In this document: positions 1 to 5,955 of the stretch, one piece after another | Layout: every line of letters begins with the position of its first letter | How positions within the stretch are numbered: position 1 is the stretch's first letter | From: an uncultured Clostridia bacterium | Lineage (GTDB): Bacteria; Bacillota; Clostridia; Oscillospirales; Acutalibacteraceae | Direction: 5' to 3' | NCBI GenBank assembly: GCA_946539105.1 | Contig: CAMNHG010000045.1 | Span: 1-10,454, forward strand | DNA: 10,454 nt | Notes under the pieces: generated by a model | Told to the model about the DNA's origin: nothing | Database searches by the model: none | What the model saw: the letters and a program-made list of their open reading frames with translations, nothing else | Program-made: the position numbers and the translations under genes

Positions 1-143
1 CGAATTTAGCTGCGGCGCAAGCCGCAATTTAGCTCGCCGCCAGGCGAATTTAGCTGCGGCGCAAGCCGCAATTTAGCTCACCGCCAGGCGAATTTAGCTG
101 CGGCGCAAGCCGCAATTTAGCTCGCCGCCAGGCGAATTTAGCT
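1..143. repeat. Tandem 44-bp repeat array with alternating hairpins
   Basis: Three full 44-bp units (1-44, 45-88, 89-132) and the first 11 bases of a fourth (133-143) lie head to tail; the window edge probably cuts off more. Within a unit the 9-mer AATTTAGCT occurs twice (3-11, 26-34, 47-55, 70-78, 91-99, 114-122, 135-143). Between copies two hairpins alternate: A is GCGGC-GCAA-GCCGC (12-25, 56-69, 100-113) and B is CGCC-GCCA-GGCG (35-46, 79-90, 123-134). The only difference between units is G to A at position 80. The last 9-mer overlaps the lysC stop codon by one base. No open frame or U-tract is seen. It resembles REP/BIME-type intergenic repeats, but I do not recognise the family. Confidence 0.9.
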
Positions 144-1348
144 TAGTCAAAGAATTTCTCGTGAATAGCGGCAACTGCTTTGTCTGCGTACTTTGCGTCG
201 ATAAGAACAGATACCTTGATTTCGCTGGTGCTGATCATCTGAATGTTAATCTGCGCGTCGTAAAGTGCCTCGAACATCTTTGTCGCAACGCCAGCGTGGC
301 TCTCCATGCCTGCGCCAACGATTGAAATTTTCGCTACGTTATCATCGTAGAGGATTTCCTTCGCGCCGAGGTCGAGCATATAATCCTTAAGCGCGTCAAC
401 AGCCTCCTGGCCTCTTTCCTTGGCAACGGTAAAGCTGATATCCTTTTTGCCGTCGTGACCGATTGACTGGAGGATGATATCAATGTTAATGCCCTTCTTT
501 GAGAGCTTAGAGAACATTTTGAACGCGAGACCGGGGTTGTTGGGAACTCCCATAACCGAAATTCTCGCAACTTCCGTATCCTTGGCAACGCCGCTGATTA
601 ACATTTTTTCCATTCTTGTTTTCTCCTTTACTATTGTACCCGGAGCTCTGGTAAGGCTTGAGAGAACCTCGAGCTCGATATTGTATTTTTTAGCCATTTC
701 AACCGAGCGGTTGTTGAGCACCTGCGCGCCCAGAGTAGCGAGCTCGAGCATCTCGTCGTATGAGATTTCCTTGAGCTTTGAGGCGTTCGGAACCTTTCTG
801 GGATCCGCTGTGAAAACGCCCTCTACGTCGGTGTAAATCTGGCACAAGTCCGCGTGCATTGCCGCGGCGATTGCAACAGCGCTGGTGTCAGAGCCGCCCC
901 TGCCCAGGGTTGTGATATCGCCGAAGCGCGAAAGTCCCTGGAAGCCGGCTACAATAACGATGTTTCTCTTGTCAAGAGCTGCCTTGATTCTGGAGGGGTC
1001 AACCCTTTTGATTCTCGCGCTGGTGTGAGCGGACGAGGTCTCGAAGCCTGCCTGCCAGCCGAGCAGAGATACCGCGTGGAAGCCGAGCTTTTCAATCGCC
1101 ATCGCGAGCAGCGCGATAGAGATTTGCTCGCCTGCCGCGAGAAGCATATCCTTCTCTCTGCGCGAGGCGTTGGGGTTAATTTCCTCCTGCTTTGCAACGA
1201 GAACATCGGTAAAATCACCCTGAGCCGAAACAACAACTACAACGTCGTTGCCCTTGGCGTAGGTGTCTGTGACGATTTTCGCGACGTTCATTACGCGCTC
1301 GGCGTCACGGACAGATGTTCCGCCGAATTTTTGAACTATTAAACTCAT
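143..1348 (-). CDS. lysC: Aspartate kinase, lysine-sensitive type (aspartokinase II)
   Basis: Phosphorylates L-aspartate with ATP to 4-phospho-L-aspartate, the committed cytosolic step toward lysine/diaminopimelate, threonine and methionine. The 401-residue product has the amino-acid-kinase domain at about 1-240, with KFGGTSV at 7-13, GRGGSDTSA at 149-157 and EGVFTADPR at 176-184. Two ACT domains follow (about 255-400), including ISTSEIKVSVLI at 372-383, where allosteric amino acids bind in this family. Length is close to Bacillus LysC (about 408). The conserved SAMG segment reads SAQG (41-44), a mild variant. The ATG at 1346-1348 is preceded by AGGGAG (1358-1363). It lies 74 bp downstream of hom and is probably co-transcribed with it. 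No lysine riboswitch fits in that gap. An internal start may give a second, C-terminal product (see 611-629). Confidence 0.96.
   Translation of the reverse strand: MSLIVQKFGGTSVRDAERVMNVAKIVTDTYAKGNDVVVVVSAQGDFTDVLVAKQEEINPNASRREKDMLLAAGEQISIALLAMAIEKLGFHAVSLLGWQAGFETSSAHTSARIKRVDPSRIKAALDKRNIVIVAGFQGLSRFGDITTLGRGGSDTSAVAIAAAMHADLCQIYTDVEGVFTADPRKVPNASKLKEISYDEMLELATLGAQVLNNRSVEMAKKYNIELEVLSSLTRAPGTIVKEKTRMEKMLISGVAKDTEVARISVMGVPNNPGLAFKMFSKLSKKGINIDIILQSIGHDGKKDISFTVAKERGQEAVDALKDYMLDLGAKEILYDDNVAKISIVGAGMESHAGVATKMFEALYDAQINIQMISTSEIKVSVLIDAKYADKAVAAIHEKFFD
611..629 (-). promoter_or_regulatory. Internal ribosome binding site and start for a lysC beta subunit
   Basis: Inside lysC the minus-strand sequence AAAGGAG (623-629) sits 9 bases before an in-frame ATG (611-613, Met246), with a second ATG three codons later (Met249). 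Starting at Met246 gives a 156-residue protein (613 down to 143) made of the two ACT domains. Bacillus subtilis aspartokinase II is known to be an alpha2-beta2 enzyme whose beta chain comes from an internal in-frame start. From memory that start is also at about residue 246 (408-residue alpha, about 163-residue beta). The site and its position are seen directly; use of the start is inferred. Confidence 0.72.
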
Positions 1349-1390
1349 TTGTTCTTACTCCCTTGCTTAGTTTGCTTGATTACCCAATAT

Positions 1391-1413
1391 ATAAATCACC
1401 TTTTGGTGTTTAT
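1391..1413 (-). other. Small hairpin between hom and lysC
   Basis: The 74-bp gap between hom and lysC contains ATAAATCACC-TTTT-GGTGTTTAT, which folds with CACC/GGTG at the tip, an AT stem below it and one bulged base. In the transcript sense it is followed by AU-rich sequence without a real U-tract, so it is not a convincing terminator. It may be an mRNA processing or stability element, or a weak attenuator between two co-transcribed genes. Confidence 0.4.
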
Positions 1414-1422
1414 TACATTAAA

Positions 1423-2646
1423 TTAAAGGTCTCCCATACGGATTGTTGAGAGGATGTTTACTCCGCCGGCTGTCAGCTCGTCACACTTCTTATTAAACTC
1501 GGACATCGGCATAGCCTCGGTAATTACCGCGCCGCGCTTGCCGTCCTCGATAGCCCGAATCTTGCCGAACACCTTCTCAGCCTTAGCCGCGGCGTCCTCG
1601 CCGTTTAAGCGCAGGTACATTCCGAATACGCTGTCGTCCACGCTGATGATGTTGCTGCCGTCGCCGTCAGCCCAGAACAGAAAGCGGCGTTTCTTGAGGT
1701 GCATACAGCAGTCTACGATATCCGCGCAAACCGCGCTGGCTGTGGGCAGCTTGCCTGCTCCCTTGCCGTAGAACACAACGTCGCCTGTGCAGTCGCCCCT
1801 AACCATAATGCCGTTGAACTCGTAGTCGATGTTCGCAAGCTGGCTCTTTTTGGGAACGAGCATAGGTGCGGTTACAATGTCAATCTTGCCGTTTTCGAGC
1901 TTTTTAACCCTGCCTATCAGCTTGATTACGCAGCCGAACTTTTCGGCGAACTTAACGTCCTCAAGGGTGATGTTTGTAATACCCTCGGTATGTACGGCGT
2001 CGGGATAAACGTGCTTGCCGAACGCGAGAGAAGCGAGAATACAAATCTTGCGGCACGCGTCATGACCCTCGATATCGGCAGCGGGATTGCGCTCCGCAAA
2101 GCCGAGATCCTGAGCGAGCTTGAGCGCGTCCTCAAACTGCATACCGTCCTCTATCATTTTAGTCAGAATGAAGTTTGTTGTGCCGTTGAGAATACCGGCA
2201 ATCTCGTCAACGTTGTTGGCGACAAGGCACTGGTTCATCGGGCGGATAATGGGGATACCGCCGCCTACCGACGCCTCGAACAGGAAGTTTACGTTCTCCT
2301 GTCTTGCAAGCTCCAAAAGCTCCGCGCCGTGAGCGGCAACAAGCTCTTTGTTTGAGGTAACAACGCTTTTGCCTGCCTTGATGCAGCGTTTTACGTAGTC
2401 ATAAGCCGGATTAAGACCGCCCATAACCTCGACAACCACTCTGATTTCGAGGTCGTTGATAATATCGTCAAAGCTCTTTGTAAACCTGTCCGCGATGGGG
2501 CTGTCGGGGAACTCGCGCAAATCGAGCACCTTTTTTACATAAATCTCCTCACCGAGACGGGAAAAGAGCTTCTGTTTGTGGGTGAGCAAAATCTCAACGA
2601 CGCCGGAGCCGACAACTCCGTGTCCCATTACTGCTACTGATACCAT
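1423..2646 (-). CDS. hom: Homoserine dehydrogenase
   Basis: Reduces L-aspartate 4-semialdehyde to L-homoserine with NAD(P)H in the cytosol, the branch point to threonine and methionine. The 407-residue product begins with a Rossmann dinucleotide motif, GHGVVGSGV at 8-16. It continues with TSNK at 97-100, GILNGTTNFIL at 151-161 and the catalytic segment DIEGHDACRK at 191-200. By family alignment Asp196 and Lys200 are the active-site pair. YGKGAGKLPTASA at 293-305 is also typical. The C-terminus from about 340 has the look of an ACT regulatory domain, giving the long Gram-positive form. The ATG at 2644-2646 has AGGTAAGG about 8 bases upstream. It lies 58 bp downstream of the PBP gene and 74 bp upstream of lysC, all in one direction. 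Between this step and LysC the pathway needs aspartate-semialdehyde dehydrogenase (asd), which is not in the window. Confidence 0.96.
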   Translation of the reverse strand: MVSVAVMGHGVVGSGVVEILLTHKQKLFSRLGEEIYVKKVLDLREFPDSPIADRFTKSFDDIINDLEIRVVVEVMGGLNPAYDYVKRCIKAGKSVVTSNKELVAAHGAELLELARQENVNFLFEASVGGGIPIIRPMNQCLVANNVDEIAGILNGTTNFILTKMIEDGMQFEDALKLAQDLGFAERNPAADIEGHDACRKICILASLAFGKHVYPDAVHTEGITNITLEDVKFAEKFGCVIKLIGRVKKLENGKIDIVTAPMLVPKKSQLANIDYEFNGIMVRGDCTGDVVFYGKGAGKLPTASAVCADIVDCCMHLKKRRFLFWADGDGSNIISVDDSVFGMYLRLNGEDAAAKAEKVFGKIRAIEDGKRGAVITEAMPMSEFNKKCDELTAGGVNILSTIRMGDL

Positions 2647-2704
2647 ATTACTACCTTACCTTTCGTTTATCTCAAAATCAAGTCAATATTGCGTTCCGCG
2701 CGGC

Positions 2705-5155
2705 TTAGTTAGGCTGTGCGCCGTCTCCGCCGGCACCGCTTTCGCCGCCGCCCGAGCTTTGTGCTCCGCTGCCCTGGGCTTCTCCGCCGCCGCCCGAGCT
2801 TTGTGCTCCGCCGCCTTGGGCTTCTCCGCCGCCGGATGATTCGCCTCCGCCTCCGGAAGCCTCTCCGCCGGCTGAGGATTCGCCGCCTGACGCGGCACTT
2901 TCGCCGCCGCCCTGGCTGACTGCTCCGCCGTCAGAGACAGAACCGTCAGCGGAATAATCTCCGTAGCCGCTGTTCTCTCCGTAAGAAGCGTCTCCCCAGT
3001 AGGGCGAGCCGAACGCAGGCATATTGTCCTCGGTGTAATAACCTATATATTTGCCCGAAACATCATCAGTCGAAACTATAAGACCGGAAAGCGGATTGTA
3101 GGTTGCCGGAATTACGTTCGGCGACATCTGGTATTTCTTTTGTTCCTTATTCTTCAGGTACTCTCCCATTACCGTGGCAAAGAACTTGGCGGAATGGGAT
3201 GTATCCGAAATTGTCGCCGGGCTGTCAAAGCCCGTCCAGGTCGCCATTACACAGTAGGGAGAAAGTCCGCAGAACCACGCGTCCTTATCGTCGTTGGTGG
3301 TACCGGTTTTGCCGACGATATCCCAGCCCTGAATCCTCGCGTACATAGCGCGCGTGTGCTGGCTGTTTTCCACGTTGTAGTGGAGAAGTCTGTTCATAAT
3401 CGTAGCCGTCTCGCCCGAGTAAGCCTGCTTCGGGATAGTGTCGCGGTTATCAATGATAACGTTGTCCTCGGAGTCGGTTACATAGTAGTAGGTGTAGGGC
3501 TTGTAGTAAAGTCCGCCGTTGCCCATATACGCGTAAGCCGCCGCCATCTCTCTTACGGTTACGCCTCCGCGCATACCGCCGATTGACAGCGCGCCGGTGA
3601 GGTTCGCGTCAGCTTCGTCGAGGTTGTTAAAGCCCATCTTTGTTATCGCCTGTTCGTATGCTACGCCCGGGCCTCCGATAAGCTCCATAACCTGAACCGC
3701 AGTCGCGTTTGAGGAGTACTCAATCGCGTCGGGCAAAATCATATTGCCGAAATACGAGCCGTAGGCGTTTCGCGGACCTGAAATGTAGTTTCCGTTAGAG
3801 TCAACCTCGTACTTTTCGAGCGGTTCGTCAAGCACCGTTGACGAATAGTAAAGCTGCTTGGTATCTATCGCTATGGGGTACACAAACAGCGGCTTGATTG
3901 CCGAACCGGGCTGCAAAACAGAGCGGCTTGCCCTGTTCCACTCAAGGTCGCCGGTCTTTCTCTTTGAGCTGCCGACCGTGGCGATTATCCTGCCGTCAAA
4001 GCCCATCATAACCGAGCCTATCTGAATATCGGGGTCCGCGCTCTTGTCCATATTGAGAGCCGCCTGCTCGATGTAGTTCTGCATGCTCTCGTCCATAGCA
4101 CTGTAAATTTTAAGACCCTCGGTGTAGATTTTTTCGGACGCCGCGTCTTCGCTTATGTTGTAATATGCGGCAAGGTCACGTCTGAGGTCGAAAACAATCT
4201 GATCCTCATACCAGTTCTGGAGGTTCTCGTCATCCTCGTCCTCGTCCTCTTCGTCATCGGGACTCTTAAAGCCGACAAAGGTCATATTATCGCTGTCCTG
4301 CATAGCCTTGTCGTACTCTTCCTTGGTGATTATTCCCTGGTCGTACATCTCGTTAATGATGATGTTGCGGCGTTTTTTGTTATTATCGGGGTAAATGAGC
4401 GGATTGTACATTGAGGGGTTCTGAGTGATGCCGGCGATTGCGGCGCACTCGGCGAGCGAGCATTCCTTGATGCTCTTGCCGAAGTACAGCTGGGCGGCTG
4501 CCTCTACGCCCTGGCAGTTATTACCGAAGTTAACTACGTTTAAGTACGCTTCAAGGATTTGATCCTTGGTGTATTCCTTTTCCAGCTTAAGTGCCTTGCA
4601 GATTTCGCGGAGCTTACGGTTGATGGACACCTCGTTGTCGTCGGTGATATTCTTAATCAACTGCTGGGTGATTGTCGAACCGCCGTAGGTATCAGATCCT
4701 GTCGCGAGGGTAGCTACAGCCGAAAGCGTACGCGTCCAGTCAACACCGTTGTGCTCATAGAATCTCTTGTCCTCAATGGCAACCTGAGCTTCCTTCATAT
4801 ACGCCGGGATATCCTGATTGCTTACCCAAATACGGTTCTCCGTACTGAACAGCTTGCGTTTCTCGACAAATTCTCCGGATTTTTCGTCCTTGACAAGAAT
4901 ACGGCTTGTCTGGTTCATAGACTTTGCCTTAAGGTCAATGCCCGTAGGCTCGCTCGCCAGGGCGAAAATGTAGATTGAGAGCGAAATGCCCGTGATGATT
5001 CCGGCGATTAACATAATTACGATAACGGTCAGTAAAAACTTGCCTATCGCCTTAAAAAAGCGCGCGGCTCCGCTTTCGCTCTTTTTCTTTTCCGGAACAA
5101 GCTCGGGAATTTTGCCCGTATAATTGCTGATATCGGTTTCACGTTTGTTACGCAT
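2705..5155 (-). CDS. Bifunctional class A penicillin-binding protein (PBP1A-type transglycosylase/transpeptidase)
   Basis: Polymerises lipid II into glycan strands and cross-links the stem peptides at the outer face of the membrane. The ATG at 5153-5155 is chosen because AGAGGA (5162-5167) stands just upstream; an in-frame TTG at 5212 has no such site. The product has 816 residues: a basic cytosolic tail, a membrane anchor at about 39-66, and a GT51 domain with EDKRFYEHNGVDW (128-140, catalytic Glu128) and TITQQLIKN (161-169). A strongly acidic insert follows at 300-310. The transpeptidase domain has SAIK (Ser418, Lys421), SSN (481-483) and KTGTT (616-620), so both active sites look intact. 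Residues about 740-816 are a Gly/Ser/Glu/Gln-rich tail, probably disordered and outside the membrane. It is the first gene of the minus-strand group, followed by hom and lysC. ponA or pbp1A would be usual names, but the paralogue cannot be decided here. Confidence 0.95.
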   Translation of the reverse strand: MRNKRETDISNYTGKIPELVPEKKKSESGAARFFKAIGKFLLTVIVIMLIAGIITGISLSIYIFALASEPTGIDLKAKSMNQTSRILVKDEKSGEFVEKRKLFSTENRIWVSNQDIPAYMKEAQVAIEDKRFYEHNGVDWTRTLSAVATLATGSDTYGGSTITQQLIKNITDDNEVSINRKLREICKALKLEKEYTKDQILEAYLNVVNFGNNCQGVEAAAQLYFGKSIKECSLAECAAIAGITQNPSMYNPLIYPDNNKKRRNIIINEMYDQGIITKEEYDKAMQDSDNMTFVGFKSPDDEEDEDEDDENLQNWYEDQIVFDLRRDLAAYYNISEDAASEKIYTEGLKIYSAMDESMQNYIEQAALNMDKSADPDIQIGSVMMGFDGRIIATVGSSKRKTGDLEWNRASRSVLQPGSAIKPLFVYPIAIDTKQLYYSSTVLDEPLEKYEVDSNGNYISGPRNAYGSYFGNMILPDAIEYSSNATAVQVMELIGGPGVAYEQAITKMGFNNLDEADANLTGALSIGGMRGGVTVREMAAAYAYMGNGGLYYKPYTYYYVTDSEDNVIIDNRDTIPKQAYSGETATIMNRLLHYNVENSQHTRAMYARIQGWDIVGKTGTTNDDKDAWFCGLSPYCVMATWTGFDSPATISDTSHSAKFFATVMGEYLKNKEQKKYQMSPNVIPATYNPLSGLIVSTDDVSGKYIGYYTEDNMPAFGSPYWGDASYGENSGYGDYSADGSVSDGGAVSQGGGESAASGGESSAGGEASGGGGESSGGGEAQGGGAQSSGGGGEAQGSGAQSSGGGESGAGGDGAQPN
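2751..2834 (-). repeat. Tandem 42-bp coding repeat in the PBP tail
   Basis: Two near-identical 42-bp units (2751-2792 and 2793-2834) encode 14-residue repeats rich in Gly, Ser, Glu, Ala and Gln. The period is a multiple of three, so copy number can change without a frameshift. More diverged Gly/Ser/Glu repeats continue to about 2935. Such tracts can vary by slippage between strains. Confidence 0.85.
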
Positions 5156-5229
5156 ATTTTTTCCTCTGTTCGTAAAAAATACTTTATTATACCGCCCTTG
5201 TACAGCCCGCAAGAGCGTAATTATAATTT

Positions 5230-5238
5230 ATTATAGCA
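5230..5238 (-). promoter_or_regulatory. Extended -10 promoter of the PBP-hom-lysC group
   Basis: On the minus strand TGCTATAAT (5238 down to 5230) is a perfect extended -10 element. The -35 position at 17-bp spacing reads TTTATT, which is weak, but an extended -10 can compensate. The start would lie near 5223, giving an untranslated leader of roughly 70 bases before the ATG at 5155. The region upstream of it is very A/T-rich. No riboswitch or operator was recognised in the leader. Confidence 0.68.
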
Positions 5239-5382
5239 CTTTTACGCAAAAAAATAAATATCTATTTTTAATTTTTCTTTAGAAAATATACCATTGACTG
5301 TGTTTAAATTTATGAAAAAGGGTGAATATTATGTTCTTTGTGTGAAAAAATAACCCCGGAACGATTATTTTGGAGGGTAACG

Positions 5383-5706
5383 ATGAAAAAACTGATTTTA
5401 ATTGCGGTTACCGGAGCAATCCTGATAAGCTGTGTGCTCATAAGCGCGGTTTTGGGAGGCTCCGCCGTTGAAAGCTCGCCCGGCCGGCAGCTTGAAGCGA
5501 GCGAAAGCGAGGACAAAACCGTGTTTACCTTAAGCGCGCAAAACGGCAGACTTGTGGTTTACAAAGAGGGAGAGGACGAGCCGTTTTTGGTGACGGACAC
5601 CTATGTGAGCAGCCTGCCGAAGTCCGACAGAATCAACCTTGAAAACGGAGTTGAGGTCAAAGGCGAAAGGGAGCTCAAAAGGGCGATTGAGGACTACTGC
5701 AGTTGA
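5383..5706 (+). CDS. Small membrane-anchored protein, BofC C-terminal-domain-like
   Basis: A 107-residue protein. The ATG at 5383 follows GGAGGG (5372-5377) with good spacing; an upstream in-frame TTG at 5338 has no such support. Residues 4-26 are hydrophobic after MKK, so it is a signal anchor or signal peptide. LISC at 14-17 fits a lipobox, but the stretch after the Cys stays hydrophobic, which favours an anchor. The soluble part (about 48-107) has a short beta-rich segment, then TDTYVSSLPKSDR and a Glu-rich end finishing IEDYCS. This pattern recalls the BofC C-terminal domain family found in many Clostridia. In Bacillus BofC restrains the SpoIVB protease in sporulation, but that role cannot be transferred here. 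It is divergent from the PBP gene and upstream of fabK. The family call comes from pattern memory, not a search. Confidence 0.55.
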   Translation: MKKLILIAVTGAILISCVLISAVLGGSAVESSPGRQLEASESEDKTVFTLSAQNGRLVVYKEGEDEPFLVTDTYVSSLPKSDRINLENGVEVKGERELKRAIEDYCS

Positions 5707-5776
5707 TTTACAAGGCATCGCGCAAATATTTCACTGTAATCAAAGTAAACAATACAATAAATTACTATTTAACACG

Positions 5777-5790
5777 GAGCCTCTTGGCTC
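5777..5790. other. Short hairpin before the fabK promoter
   Basis: GAGCC-TCTT-GGCTC forms a 5-bp stem with a 4-base loop, 71 bases after the small gene's stop. No T-run follows, so it is at best a weak terminator for the preceding gene. It ends 7 bases before the -35 box at 5798. Confidence 0.35.
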
Positions 5791-5797
5791 AAAATCA

Positions 5798-5826
5798 TTG
5801 ACTTTTACTCCGTTTTGCGGTATGAT
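5798..5826 (+). promoter_or_regulatory. Sigma-A promoter of the fabK operon
   Basis: TTGACT (5798-5803) and TATGAT (5821-5826) are separated by exactly 17 bp, each one base from consensus. Transcription would start at about 5833, leaving a leader of roughly 120 bases before the fabK ATG at 5956. It is the best promoter in the window and implies that fabK-fabD-fabG-fabF-accB can be transcribed separately from the small gene upstream. Confidence 0.8.
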
Positions 5827-5850
5827 AGATTTAATAATGCGCTGATAGTA

Positions 5851-5865
5851 TTTTGAGTGGCAAAA
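5851..5865. promoter_or_regulatory. Operator-like palindrome after the fabK promoter
   Basis: TTTTG-AGTGG-CAAAA is a perfect 5-base inverted repeat around a 5-base centre, about 18 bases past the predicted transcription start, where a bound repressor would block elongation. Its inner 13 bases share TTTGA....CAAA with the FabT (MarR-family) operator of streptococci, recalled as TTTGATTATCAAA. It does not resemble the FapR site. No regulator gene is present in the window, so the role is inferred, and a short palindrome like this could be chance. Confidence 0.4.
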
Positions 5866-5901
5866 CCCGATTTTTACTTGCTTGACAGTGACAATATTTT
5901 G

Positions 5902-5936
5902 CGCGAAAAGCCTGACTGTTTTCGGCTTTTTTCGCG
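5902..5936 (+). other. Hairpin in the fabK leader, next to the ribosome binding site
   Basis: CGCGAAAAGCC (5902-5912) pairs with GGCTTTTTTCGCG (5924-5936): CGCG with CGCG, AAAA with four of six T, and GCC with GGC, closing an 11-base loop. It ends 4 bases before the Shine-Dalgarno AAGGAG (5941-5946). The inner part, AAAAGCC/GGC followed by six T, also looks like a small intrinsic terminator. The loop contains ACTGT (5915-5919), which complements ACAGT at 5885-5889, so a pseudoknot is possible. It may affect translation or act as an attenuator; no known RNA family was recognised. Confidence 0.55.
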
Positions 5937-5955
5937 AGAAAAGGAGATTTTACAT

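Noticed and set aside
1..143. CRISPR array
   Set aside because: There are no unique spacers: the sequence between 9-mers is one of two fixed hairpins, and no cas gene is nearby.
854..1342. Long plus-strand open frames opposite lysC, hom and the PBP
   Set aside because: They are antisense shadows of well-supported genes, with no ribosome binding site or recognisable motif.
1349..1422. Lysine riboswitch before lysC
   Set aside because: The gap is only 74 bp, far shorter than an L-box, and lacks its conserved elements.
5156..5212. TTG start adding 19 residues to the PBP
   Set aside because: The ATG at 5155 has AGAGGA at the right distance and the TTG does not.
5294..5332. Promoter for the small gene: TTGACT at 5294-5299 with TATTAT at 5327-5332
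   Set aside because: The spacing is 27 bp, and nothing like a -10 box sits at 16-18 bp from the TTGACT. No reliable promoter could be assigned.
5331..5345. Four-codon open frame after AAGGGTG, a possible leader peptide
   Set aside because: Too short to separate from chance, with no regulatory codons and no overlap with a structure.
5882..5887. Perfect TTGACA in the fabK leader as a second promoter
   Set aside because: No -10-like hexamer at 16-18 bp; the sequence there is the GC-rich hairpin stem.
5857..5955. In-frame GTG extension of fabK by 33 residues
   Set aside because: It has no ribosome binding site, it would be encoded by the palindrome and leader hairpin, and the ATG at 5956 has AAGGAG and gives the family length.
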